A stretch of 8,406 nt of DNA, taken from the NCBI GenBank assembly GCA_964526665.1, contig CAZGJL010000027.1:1-8406 (forward strand), written 5' to 3'. The notes beneath the pieces are model-generated. The model was not told the DNA's origin, ran no database searches, and saw only the letters and a list, made by a program, of their open reading frames with translations. Of the stretch, positions 1 through 6,486 are shown one piece after another (position 1 is the stretch's first letter; each line of letters begins with the position of its first letter). The DNA is from M50B91 sp964526665. Its GTDB lineage: Bacteria; Patescibacteriota; Gracilibacteria; UBA4473. Made by a program: the position numbers and the translations under genes.

Positions 1-28
1 ACTCCTGAATTCTGAAGAAGAGTAGCTA

Positions 29-235
29 TTAGCTTAAAAACTGACGTTTTTTTGCGACTGCACGATATTCTTCTCGTTTCACTGCTGATTCACGAGCTTT
101 ACGCTGTGTTGGTTTTTGTGCAAAATATCGTCCATTTCGAAAGGCTTTCAAAAGACCCCGTGATTTCACGTGTCCACCAAATCGTTTCAACATACGATCA
201 AATGACTCTCCGGTTCTGACTGTAACTTTAATCAT
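29..235 (-). CDS. rpsU: 30S ribosomal protein bS21
   Basis: This 68-residue, strongly basic protein matches bacterial ribosomal protein bS21 in length and pattern. It opens with the family's short beta start (MIKVTVRTGESFDRMLKRF), followed by a basic helix-rich body (roughly residues 22-65, many Arg and Lys, with the KPTQRKARES stretch). bS21 sits on the 30S platform next to the 3' end of 16S rRNA, where the anti-Shine-Dalgarno sequence lies, and takes part in initiation. The ATG start is fixed by the conserved N-terminus. There is no Shine-Dalgarno sequence upstream. Instead a good sigma70-like promoter ends only 7 bases before the ATG, so the message may be leaderless. It lies 77 bases downstream of the SLH gene on the same strand but with its own promoter. 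Identification is confident; the leaderless state is inferred. Confidence 0.93.
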   Translation of the reverse strand: MIKVTVRTGESFDRMLKRFGGHVKSRGLLKAFRNGRYFAQKPTQRKARESAVKREEYRAVAKKRQFLS

Positions 236-242
236 CGCGCGA

Positions 243-270
243 ATTCTAGCTCTGAGACGAGGGTTGTCAA
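243..270 (-). promoter_or_regulatory. Sigma70-type promoter of rpsU
   Basis: On the minus strand a perfect -35 TTGACA (270-265) is followed after 16 bases by TAGAAT (248-243), five of six matches to the -10 consensus. A start of transcription about seven bases past the -10 falls at 236 or 235, beside or on the A of the rpsU ATG. This is the best promoter-like match I found in the window. Confidence 0.65.
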
Positions 271-279
271 ATTTTTTCT

Positions 280-313
280 AAACACTTTCAATATTCCTAT
301 CAAGACAGTGTTT
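280..313 (-). repeat. Inverted repeat straddling the SLH gene stop codon
   Basis: Perfect 7-base arms (AAACACT at 280-286 and AGTGTTT at 307-313 on the plus strand) are separated by 20 bases. The repeat begins at the stop codon of the SLH gene. On the minus strand the 3' arm is followed by AGAAAAAATTT rather than a T-run, so it is not a standard intrinsic terminator. It could be a weak 3'-end hairpin, or chance. Confidence 0.3.
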
Positions 314-1509
314 TACGGCTCAAAACGTATCGGCGTAAGCTTTCGATCAACAAATTCCACTGGCGTAGTTTTAAACAACGTTCTTCCATAATTTTCATCA
401 CCCGTAAATGTTGCTTTTGTTGAAGATCGAACCTCTTCAACTGAAATCGATCCATCACCACTTCTCCCCCAAAAATATTTTGTAGTATCTGGTTTAATTT
501 TTACATGTAATATTAATGTATTCCCTGCTTCAATCGCCCCATTCATACCACCAAAAAGAACGGCTCCTGTGCGATCTAACGCAGATTCTGAATCTATACC
601 TGATCCTACAATGCGAATAAAAAAGTTTCGATCTGGTCCTACATTTGTAGCCTCAAAACGCAGTTTTAGTTCTAATGATGCCACTTCTACGGGATCAGTT
701 AAGGCATTGGTTAACCGTACTTGTCCAATAGACTGCCAATCTGAATCTAATGTTATGAGTAAAGGATTTACATCAACATTTGTTTCTACACGTAATACTG
801 ATCGCTCAATATCATATCCTTGTAAATTCGGATTAAAATCACTTCCCCTCGGATATGCCGTTCTTCTAGAATCAATCTTCACTCCTGAAAAATTGTTCTC
901 TTGTGAGGTTCCCAATAAACGAGGCATTCTTAGTATCGTTGAGATGGTCCATGCCACACTTGCCCGTGTTAATTCTGCTTCTGGGTGGAAAAATTTCGCC
1001 CTCTCCGTACGAATTAATCCATTTGCATACATTGCGTTCACTGGGTCTCCATACCAAACAAGATGGGGAACATCTGCATAACTTGAAACATTATCTTCAT
1101 CTACTTCTAACTGAAATGCTCTTTGAAGTAATATAGCCCATTCTGCGTTATTAATAGAGTTTCCTGGACGAAATGTCCCATCTTCATACCCCGTAATCCA
1201 TCCTTCTCCTATGGCGGTATTTACTGCATTTGAGAACCATGCATCTCGTGGAACATCTAAAAAATTACGAACATATTCCGTATCTCCGATATCCATTGCT
1301 TTTGTGCGAAAAAGAATGGTTAATGCTTCTGCTCTATTAATTATTCCATCCGAACGAAAGGTTCCATCTGCATATCCCGTCATTATACCTGCATCTTTCA
1401 CTACTTCAATTGGCGTTTCTCCCCACGAAGGAAAAGCATCAAAATCAACAAAACGAGCCATTACAAATGTCGGACTCATCAACAAAGCCAAAAATATAAG
1501 TTTTTTCAT
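313..1509 (-). CDS. Secreted surface protein with three SLH domains and a beta-rich C-terminal domain
   Basis: This 398-residue exported protein starts with a signal peptide (MKKLIFLALLMSPTFVMA, likely cut after Ala18). Three S-layer homology repeats follow. SLH1 is about 21-68 (GYADGTF and INRAE), SLH2 about 84-130 (GYEDGTFRP and INNAE), and SLH3 about 143-193 (ADVPHLVWYGDPV and LTRAS). SLH3 has lost the GYxDGTF element. SLH trimers normally anchor proteins to cell-wall polymers, so this is probably an S-layer or wall-attached protein. Residues about 205-398 form a beta-strand-rich domain of unknown family, with a segment (IEAGNTLILHVKI, 326-338) resembling strands in the 597-residue protein at 2760-4553. 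The ATG at 1509 is chosen because it gives an intact signal peptide; the frame extends to a TTG at 1575 but would add a non-signal tail. There is no Shine-Dalgarno sequence. It is divergent from the kinase-PurN gene, with only about 50 bases between the starts. Confidence 0.88.
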   Translation of the reverse strand: MKKLIFLALLMSPTFVMARFVDFDAFPSWGETPIEVVKDAGIMTGYADGTFRSDGIINRAEALTILFRTKAMDIGDTEYVRNFLDVPRDAWFSNAVNTAIGEGWITGYEDGTFRPGNSINNAEWAILLQRAFQLEVDEDNVSSYADVPHLVWYGDPVNAMYANGLIRTERAKFFHPEAELTRASVAWTISTILRMPRLLGTSQENNFSGVKIDSRRTAYPRGSDFNPNLQGYDIERSVLRVETNVDVNPLLITLDSDWQSIGQVRLTNALTDPVEVASLELKLRFEATNVGPDRNFFIRIVGSGIDSESALDRTGAVLFGGMNGAIEAGNTLILHVKIKPDTTKYFWGRSGDGSISVEEVRSSTKATFTGDENYGRTLFKTTPVEFVDRKLTPIRFEP

Positions 1510-1528
1510 CGAATTCAGGGTACTAGAT

Positions 1529-1557
1529 TTGATTTTTATGGCAAATTTTGGTAGAAC
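1529..1557 (+). promoter_or_regulatory. Possible promoter of the kinase-PurN fusion gene
   Basis: TTGATT (1529-1534, four of six to the -35 consensus) is followed after 17 bases by TAGAAC (1552-1557, four of six to the -10). Start of transcription would be predicted at about 1564, exactly the second in-frame GTG of the downstream gene. Each hexamer is only moderate, so the case rests on correct spacing and position. Confidence 0.35.
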
Positions 1558-2685
1558 GTGGTCGTGAAAAAACAAAACATTGTTCTCGTTGGATTTCGTG
1601 GATCAGGAAAAGCAAGATTTGGGTCTGCTATAGCAAAAGTACTGGGACTTCCCTTCGCTGATCTTGATGCTGAAGTTGAATTTGTTCTCGGTGAACCTAT
1701 TGAGACTTTTGTAGATAAATTTGGATGGCAAGAATTCCGTGCTGTAGAGCAGAGAGTTGTACATGACTTCTCTCGAAACTTCTCTGGAGTAATTGCTACT
1801 GGTGGAGGAACTATTGAAAATTCTAAAAATCTTCAAAACCTAAAAAAGAATGGATTTTTTGTATTTTTGAATCCAAGCTTTATGAAAATAAGAAAATTTC
1901 TTATCTCTCAAGAAGCACAATCAAATTATAGACGTGTAAATCCCGAACTTTCTCTTATTCAAGAGATTGATCAACTTTGGGCTCAGCGAAAAGATATTTA
2001 CTTTGCTACGGCAGATGTAGAGGTGATACCTGATTTTAATGGAGATGAAATAGAAGAAGCTCAAAAAATGGTTGAACAACTTCCCGCAAATATTTTACCA
2101 ATAGCTCCGAGTAATAAACGAGTCGCTTTATTTTCTAGTAGTAATGGCTCAACTATACAGGGATTATTTGAAGCACAAGCAAAAGGTCGTATTCCTAATG
2201 TAGAATTTGTACTTTTCATAACTGATAAAAGTGATTCTGGAGCTTTGAAAAAAGCAAAAACTTTCGGAATAAAAGAATGCCAAGTAGTAGCACAACAAAA
2301 AGATGAAACACGTGAAGAATATGATCGTGCATTAATTAATATGCTAAGAAATGCTCAACCAGATGTTATTCTCCTTGCTGGATGGATGAAAATCCTCTCT
2401 CCTCTCTTTTGTGAGCAATTTGGACAAACTACATGGAATGTTCACCCCTCACTCCTTCCTGACCATGCTGGACTCATGGGAGATGCTGTACACACAGAAG
2501 TATTGAATAATGAAGACCGATATACAGGATGTTCTATTCACCGAGTTTCAGCTGAAGTTGATACTGGTGAAATGATCTTACAACGTAAAATTCCAGTTGA
2601 AGAATCTGACACTGTTGATTCGCTTCGAACAAAAGTACAACGTCAAGAAATATTAGGATTCTGCGAAGGACTAGAGCGACGATAG
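1558..2685 (+). CDS. Bifunctional fusion: shikimate kinase + phosphoribosylglycinamide formyltransferase (PurN-like)
   Basis: The 375-residue protein has two recognisable enzyme domains. Residues about 6-172 are shikimate kinase-like (shikimate to shikimate 3-phosphate, ATP): P-loop GFRGSGKA (12-19), shikimate-binding DLD (35-37), FR (R61), ATGGG (80-84), lid Arg at 125-126 and a late RKDIY (144-148). The P-loop Ser/Thr that helps hold Mg2+ is Ala19. Residues about 187-375 are PurN-like (10-formyl-THF transfer to GAR in purine synthesis): SSSNGSTIQ (193-201), LLAGWMKILSP, NVHPSLLP with catalytic Asn294 and His296, GCSIHRV (His328), and Asp335 in EVDTGEMI. A short linker (about 173-186) joins them. 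Both domains are near full length. The start is GTG at 1558 or GTG at 1564 (MKKQNIVLVGF); the second would suit a leaderless message. No Shine-Dalgarno is seen. It is the only plus-strand gene and is closed by a terminator at 2702. The domain calls are firm; joint function is inferred. Confidence 0.9.
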   Translation: MVVKKQNIVLVGFRGSGKARFGSAIAKVLGLPFADLDAEVEFVLGEPIETFVDKFGWQEFRAVEQRVVHDFSRNFSGVIATGGGTIENSKNLQNLKKNGFFVFLNPSFMKIRKFLISQEAQSNYRRVNPELSLIQEIDQLWAQRKDIYFATADVEVIPDFNGDEIEEAQKMVEQLPANILPIAPSNKRVALFSSSNGSTIQGLFEAQAKGRIPNVEFVLFITDKSDSGALKKAKTFGIKECQVVAQQKDETREEYDRALINMLRNAQPDVILLAGWMKILSPLFCEQFGQTTWNVHPSLLPDHAGLMGDAVHTEVLNNEDRYTGCSIHRVSAEVDTGEMILQRKIPVEESDTVDSLRTKVQRQEILGFCEGLERR

Positions 2686-2701
2686 AATTATTGAAAAATA
2701 A

Positions 2702-2738
2702 AAAAAAACTATAGAGGTTATCCTTCTATAGTTTTTTT
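2702..2738. terminator. Bidirectional intrinsic terminator between convergent genes
   Basis: A long hairpin has a 16-base left arm (seven A, then CTATAGAGG), a TTAT loop, and a right arm CCTTCTATAG followed by seven T. It pairs throughout except for one extra T. The A-run and T-run make it work in either direction. It lies 16 bases after the plus-strand fusion gene and 21 bases beyond the stop of the convergent minus-strand gene. Confidence 0.87.
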
Positions 2739-2759
2739 ATATGCAAGAAATAAATAATC

Positions 2760-4553
2760 CTAATTCCCAAACCGTTTCACAACTGTTGAATTGCTTGGCA
2801 ACCCAGAGACAAGATATCCTGAAACCCAATCCAAAGTTGTAACACTATGCATTCGAGCAGAAGTATCTGACCAGATGAAATTTGAACCTGCTGAGCGAAC
2901 AGAGGCAAGCGTTCCCTGGGAATGTGTAGAATCACCTAGCAATCGCATAGAAACTAAATCTGAATCATTATTTCCCGGCAAATTATCTAGTTGTAATTGA
3001 AGTCCAAACTCTACAGAATCATTTTTGTATATATAAAATTCTGTTGGGAAATCTAACGTAATCTTATTTCCTGATGCGGTTATATTTACCGGCTCATCCT
3101 CTTGTTGAGAACCATGGATTCTCACCAATTGAACATCACTTGCATCAAGTGTTCCACCACCAAATTCTAGTCCGCCTAGATATGCATCAAGCGAGACACG
3201 TCCCAATGAGACACTTTGTGGTCCCCCATTTACGATAAATCTAAATACCGTTTCTGGATGATTTGTGTTTACTGCAAAAGAACGTTGTTGTCCCGTTGCA
3301 GCAATAGTCATTTTCCCCTGAGAAACAGCAAATACTTCTGAATCTATTGAAAAATTCTTATTTGCATCGGGAAGAGGCCGTCCATTTGTTTTGCTTTCTA
3401 CTAATAAGTCTGCTGGAGCAATGTCTAATTCAAAGCGAGCATCAAGTGATGAATTCGGAACTGGATCGGAAACCGTTACTTCAAATGCCAATCGAGCTTG
3501 CTGATTTCTTCCGACAAATACTCGTGGAGAAAGTCGTAATGTAGCAGCCCCATTTGAAAATCGTCCTGTCGCCACAATTTTCCCCGTACTCAAGTCTATG
3601 GCTCGGACACTATCTATAAAAGAATCTATATCACTTCCTGTTAATGTATTTCGCAAAACAACCTCACGAATGCTCAAATCATCATAATAAGCAGAAAAAT
3701 TTGCTGCCAGTACATATTTTTCTTCTCCTGCAGCAATAGTTCCTCCTGAAATATGAGTATAGGTATTTCCCGAAACCTGAGAACTACTTCCTGTAATCCT
3801 AGAAACTGGATCAAAAACAATTTTTGAAGAAGTAGGTGTGCCCACTATTTTTATCTCTATATTTTTTTGTGAAAACTCTCCTATTGCTGTCATATTTTCT
3901 AGTCGCAAACGCAATGTTCCTGGTATATGCGGCGTTGTATCTGGGTCTTCAATTCGAATAGACACATTCAATTCCAAAGAATCTCCCCGTGTAATACGAG
4001 CATTATGAAAATTAATGGTAACAAATCCGTCCTTATCAAAACTCATCGTATTCCCTTCAATTTCTAATTCTAAATTTTTAATATCTTCAGCAATACCGGC
4101 ATTTGAGAACAAACTAAATGTCGCACGATCTAATAACATTGCCTCCGTAAAACGCGTTGAATTCTCTGGTGTTGTATTTCGTATTCCTATTTTAAAAACA
4201 TCTATAGGATCTGTTGTAATCGTGTGTACCGATTGCCGAGAGCGAATCGCTTTTACCTGTGCTTTTACAGTTGAATCAACTGGAATTTCTACAGCCGGAA
4301 GAACTCGTCTCTTTTGAGAAATAAAAGAAGGGAGAACTCTTGAACGAGGAAAAGACGTCTTTGTTTTCTGTGGAACATATGAAGGCGCTATTTCCAAAGG
4401 TTGTGTTTTGGGAATAAATACTTGAAAGAAATTTTGACGAGATTGAGTCCATTGTCTCCACACTGTAGCAAAGTTAAACTCCGCCTTCACTGGAACAGTC
4501 GAAACAAGGGAAATTCCTATTACTAACGCTAAAACGATACATGATTTTTTCAT
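2760..4553 (-). CDS. Large secreted protein with about three tandem beta-sandwich-like repeats, unknown family
   Basis: I do not recognise a named family. The 597-residue product has a signal peptide (MKKSCIVLALVIGISLVSTVPVKA, likely cut after Ala24), then a Pro/Lys/Ser-rich, probably flexible stretch (about 40-105). The rest is beta-strand-rich and appears to hold three related units, about 110-240, 265-405 and 406-560. Each has a similar strand near its end: ITRGDSLELNVSIRIED (187-203), VFVGRNQQARLAFEVTVSD (345-363) and IYKNDSVEFGLQLQL (508-522). The C-terminal tail carries FIWSD (559-563) and DWVSGYLVSGLP (575-586), which looks like a conserved closing motif. The best inference is an extracellular or cell-surface structural or adhesive protein; no catalytic motif was seen. 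The SLH protein has a similar strand pattern. The ATG start is set by the signal peptide; there is no Shine-Dalgarno. It is flanked by terminators on both sides, so it is probably transcribed alone from a promoter in 4554-4619 that I could not define. Confidence 0.8.
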   Translation of the reverse strand: MKKSCIVLALVIGISLVSTVPVKAEFNFATVWRQWTQSRQNFFQVFIPKTQPLEIAPSYVPQKTKTSFPRSRVLPSFISQKRRVLPAVEIPVDSTVKAQVKAIRSRQSVHTITTDPIDVFKIGIRNTTPENSTRFTEAMLLDRATFSLFSNAGIAEDIKNLELEIEGNTMSFDKDGFVTINFHNARITRGDSLELNVSIRIEDPDTTPHIPGTLRLRLENMTAIGEFSQKNIEIKIVGTPTSSKIVFDPVSRITGSSSQVSGNTYTHISGGTIAAGEEKYVLAANFSAYYDDLSIREVVLRNTLTGSDIDSFIDSVRAIDLSTGKIVATGRFSNGAATLRLSPRVFVGRNQQARLAFEVTVSDPVPNSSLDARFELDIAPADLLVESKTNGRPLPDANKNFSIDSEVFAVSQGKMTIAATGQQRSFAVNTNHPETVFRFIVNGGPQSVSLGRVSLDAYLGGLEFGGGTLDASDVQLVRIHGSQQEDEPVNITASGNKITLDFPTEFYIYKNDSVEFGLQLQLDNLPGNNDSDLVSMRLLGDSTHSQGTLASVRSAGSNFIWSDTSARMHSVTTLDWVSGYLVSGLPSNSTVVKRFGN

Positions 4554-4619
4554 TTGTTTATAAGATAACGATCATTATTTAGTACGCAGAGACTGCCAGT
4601 TAGGTAACATTTTTGCAAG

Positions 4620-4648
4620 AAAAAATCCCTGCGCAGTGCAGGGGTTTT
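4620..4648 (-). terminator. Intrinsic terminator after the secreted-paralogue operon
   Basis: A six-pair GC-rich stem (CCCTGC 4627-4632 with GCAGGG 4638-4643, loop of five) is extended by a G-T pair and four A-T pairs. On the minus strand the stem runs straight into six T (4625-4620). It lies about 37 bases past the stop of the gene at 4685-5533 and would end that transcript before the 597-residue protein gene. Confidence 0.8.
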
Positions 4649-4684
4649 CTTGTGTTCCTCCGTGGTATTACTCCTGTAGGACTT

Positions 4685-5533
4685 TTATTCCTCAATAATC
4701 ATTCTAAATGAAGCGGTCAAACGTTTTGTTACTACTACTGCTTCACTCGCAAGGTTTCTGTTTGCAATTGTCTCTATTACAAAGACACTATCTGTTCCTG
4801 GTTCTTCAACAAAATATCGACTAATAAACACGTCACGACCAAAGTATGTTCCTAGAAAACTTTCTGTGTGTGTCTGTACATAGTCATTTGTACCAAGAAT
4901 TCGGTCTGTATTCTGTCTCAAGCGAGAAATGTGTCCAAGAGCATTTATCTTTGATCCAATATTTTCAAGATGGTTTAAGTTCTTTGATAAAGTGATAGCA
5001 CATACTTCAAAATTAACATTTTCACAAACGTCTTCTAAGTGATGAACAGTAATTGCAAATGATTCTTTATCTCCTACTCGCAAAACACCTTCTTCAACTC
5101 GTGGATTCCATCCTGTTGGAACTTCAACAGAAAATTTATCTGTAGTAAATGTTCTCATTGCTATATACATTGGATCTAAGTTTCTTATATTCAATGTCTC
5201 ACGTGCAGTACGTTTTGTAGCAAATCCAATTGTATTACTCATTGGTCGAAGTTTTCCTGCCGTAGCACTTTGTTCCGTTGCTCCAAAAAGATTTCTTTTA
5301 TTCTTTGGGTAACGTAAGTTTGCAATAGGAGCTCGTCCTTTGTATGTAGAACGTTTTACAACGGTTTTAGTCGAAGGGGCACGATATCCTGGTGCGAATC
5401 GACGACCTTCACGCTTTTTGAGCGCCTGCTGATATAAATATGCGTGGTAGGCATCACGTGATGCATCTGAGAATGTAATCACTGTTGTTCCAATAAGAAC
5501 TAATCCGAGAGCCAATGCGAGAAATTTTTTCAT
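4685..5533 (-). CDS. Secreted protein of unknown family, second member of a tandem paralogous pair
   Basis: I do not recognise a named family. The 282-residue product has a signal peptide (MKKFLALALGLVLIGTTVITFSDA, likely cut near residue 24), a strongly basic low-complexity stretch (about 25-115, rich in Arg, Lys, Tyr), and a compact alpha/beta domain (about 128-282). That domain opens with FSVEVPTGW (134-142), has CENVNFEVCAITLSKNL (170-186) with two cysteines eight apart, and ends in RLTASFRMIIEE. The opening and closing strands recall the PsbP/Mog1-type fold, which is a guess. The upstream gene (5563-6408) has the same layout and the same C-x4-F-x2-CAIT motif, so the two are probable tandem duplicates. 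They are 29 bases apart and probably share one transcript, ended by the terminator at 4620-4648. The two cysteines probably form a disulfide outside the membrane. The ATG is set by the signal peptide; there is no Shine-Dalgarno. Confidence 0.78.
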   Translation of the reverse strand: MKKFLALALGLVLIGTTVITFSDASRDAYHAYLYQQALKKREGRRFAPGYRAPSTKTVVKRSTYKGRAPIANLRYPKNKRNLFGATEQSATAGKLRPMSNTIGFATKRTARETLNIRNLDPMYIAMRTFTTDKFSVEVPTGWNPRVEEGVLRVGDKESFAITVHHLEDVCENVNFEVCAITLSKNLNHLENIGSKINALGHISRLRQNTDRILGTNDYVQTHTESFLGTYFGRDVFISRYFVEEPGTDSVFVIETIANRNLASEAVVVTKRLTASFRMIIEE

Positions 5534-5562
5534 TTTTTAATGAGATAAAGGAGAAAGTATTT

Positions 5563-6408
5563 TTATTCAAAACTGATAGTCCGTGAAACTGCTCGAAGCA
5601 AGTTTTTTGCACGTGGTGCATCATATATTGATGACCATCCTTCTATATATACTACTTCATTTGTTAATGGATTCTGGATTGTATGGATAACATACGTTCG
5701 TTCTATTCCGAAATCATTTACCGTGAATACTTCTTGAAAATGAGGAACTAACATACTTCTGTTTGCCACTATTGTACGACGAAGAGAAAATTCTCGTGAT
5801 ACATTCGATGTTGCTCTCAAGCTACGACGTGCACGCAAGTGCTTTGCTATCGTTATAGCACACTGTTGAAATCCTAATGAAGTACATCCCTTATCCAATT
5901 TATTAATTTCAAATACAAGATCACTTATACGATCTGTATATTGCTCATCTACATTCTGAGTAACATATTTTGGTAATTCAAATGAAATTCCTTCAATGTC
6001 ATGTACCCAACCATTGGTATCACGTTTTGGCAATACTCGTGTTGTACGTACGACTAAGGAATCATCATGACGAACTATATTTTTTTCTGTTGAATGTAAA
6101 TTATTATCTCGTGGAAACAAAGCATCATGTGCAGATCTCCATGCAGCATAATTATGTCGGTTATATGTTACTTTTTTCTGTTGTTGAAAATTGTACCAAA
6201 ATTTGAATTTGGCCATTTCATTTGTTGTTGTACATGCTTTTTGACGACGTAAATGGTTTCGATAATTATAAGCAAATAATCGGTTTGTCGTTGGGCGAAT
6301 ACGAGAATCACTACAACAATTTGATGTGATTTTTGCTGAACCAAGAGCAATGAATGCTACTGATGTAATTGCCACAACCATGGCTGAGATCGAAATGAAT
6401 TTTTTCAT
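5563..6408 (-). CDS. Secreted protein of unknown family, first member of a tandem paralogous pair
   Basis: I do not recognise a named family. This 281-residue product has a signal peptide (MKKFISISAMVVAITSVAFIALGSA, likely cut after Ala25). A mature N-terminal region follows that is basic, aromatic and Asn/Gln-rich (about 26-110), with cysteines at 31, 32 and 59. The C-terminal domain (about 138-281) opens with GISFELPKY and contains CTSLGFQQCAITIAKHL (175-191), the counterpart of the CAIT segment in the next gene, before a final TISFE strand. Five cysteines are visible in the mature protein. The ATG at 6408 (MKKF) is chosen over a TTG at 6429, which lies beside the T-run of a terminator-like hairpin and would spoil the signal peptide. 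The gene leads a likely two-gene operon. A promoter lies at 6487-6515, and an intrinsic-terminator-like hairpin sits between it and the start codon, so read-through may be controlled. No Shine-Dalgarno is present. Confidence 0.77.
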   Translation of the reverse strand: MKKFISISAMVVAITSVAFIALGSAKITSNCCSDSRIRPTTNRLFAYNYRNHLRRQKACTTTNEMAKFKFWYNFQQQKKVTYNRHNYAAWRSAHDALFPRDNNLHSTEKNIVRHDDSLVVRTTRVLPKRDTNGWVHDIEGISFELPKYVTQNVDEQYTDRISDLVFEINKLDKGCTSLGFQQCAITIAKHLRARRSLRATSNVSREFSLRRTIVANRSMLVPHFQEVFTVNDFGIERTYVIHTIQNPLTNEVVYIEGWSSIYDAPRAKNLLRAVSRTISFE

Positions 6409-6427
6409 TATATAGGGTGAAATGAAC

Positions 6428-6461
6428 AAAAAAACACGGACTCAGGATTTGAGTCATCGTG
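6428..6461 (-). terminator. Terminator-like hairpin in the leader of the secreted-paralogue operon
   Basis: On the minus strand GACTCA and TGAGTC (6455-6450 and 6444-6439) form a perfect six-pair stem with a five-base loop. It is extended by four more pairs (CACG with CGTG) across a two-base bulge. Seven T follow (6434-6428). It lies 20 bases before the start codon of the gene at 5563-6408 but downstream of the TTGACA promoter. It therefore either ends transcripts coming from the 148-residue gene or attenuates the operon. Confidence 0.65.
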
Positions 6462-6486
6462 CCTTTTGTTTTTATTTTCGTTGCAA

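Noticed and set aside
569..1081. Plus-strand open frame of 170 codons inside the SLH gene
   Set aside because: It lies opposite the SLH coding region, which has a signal peptide and clear SLH motifs. The frame's product has no recognisable pattern.
1510..1575. Upstream TTG start for the SLH protein
   Set aside because: It would put 22 polar residues before a perfect signal peptide and overlap the divergent gene start.
4575..4610. Eleven-codon frame (MLPNWQSLRTK) ahead of the 597-residue protein gene, a possible leader peptide
   Set aside because: No ribosome site, no run of regulatory codons and no following attenuator hairpin; its length is expected by chance.
4657..4661. GGAGG on the minus strand, a perfect Shine-Dalgarno core
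   Set aside because: It lies just past the end of the second paralogue and before its terminator, with no start codon at a useful distance.
6407..6412. Perfect TATAAT on the minus strand overlapping the ATG of the first paralogue
   Set aside because: A start of transcription from it would fall inside the gene after the ATG, and there is no -35 at the right distance.
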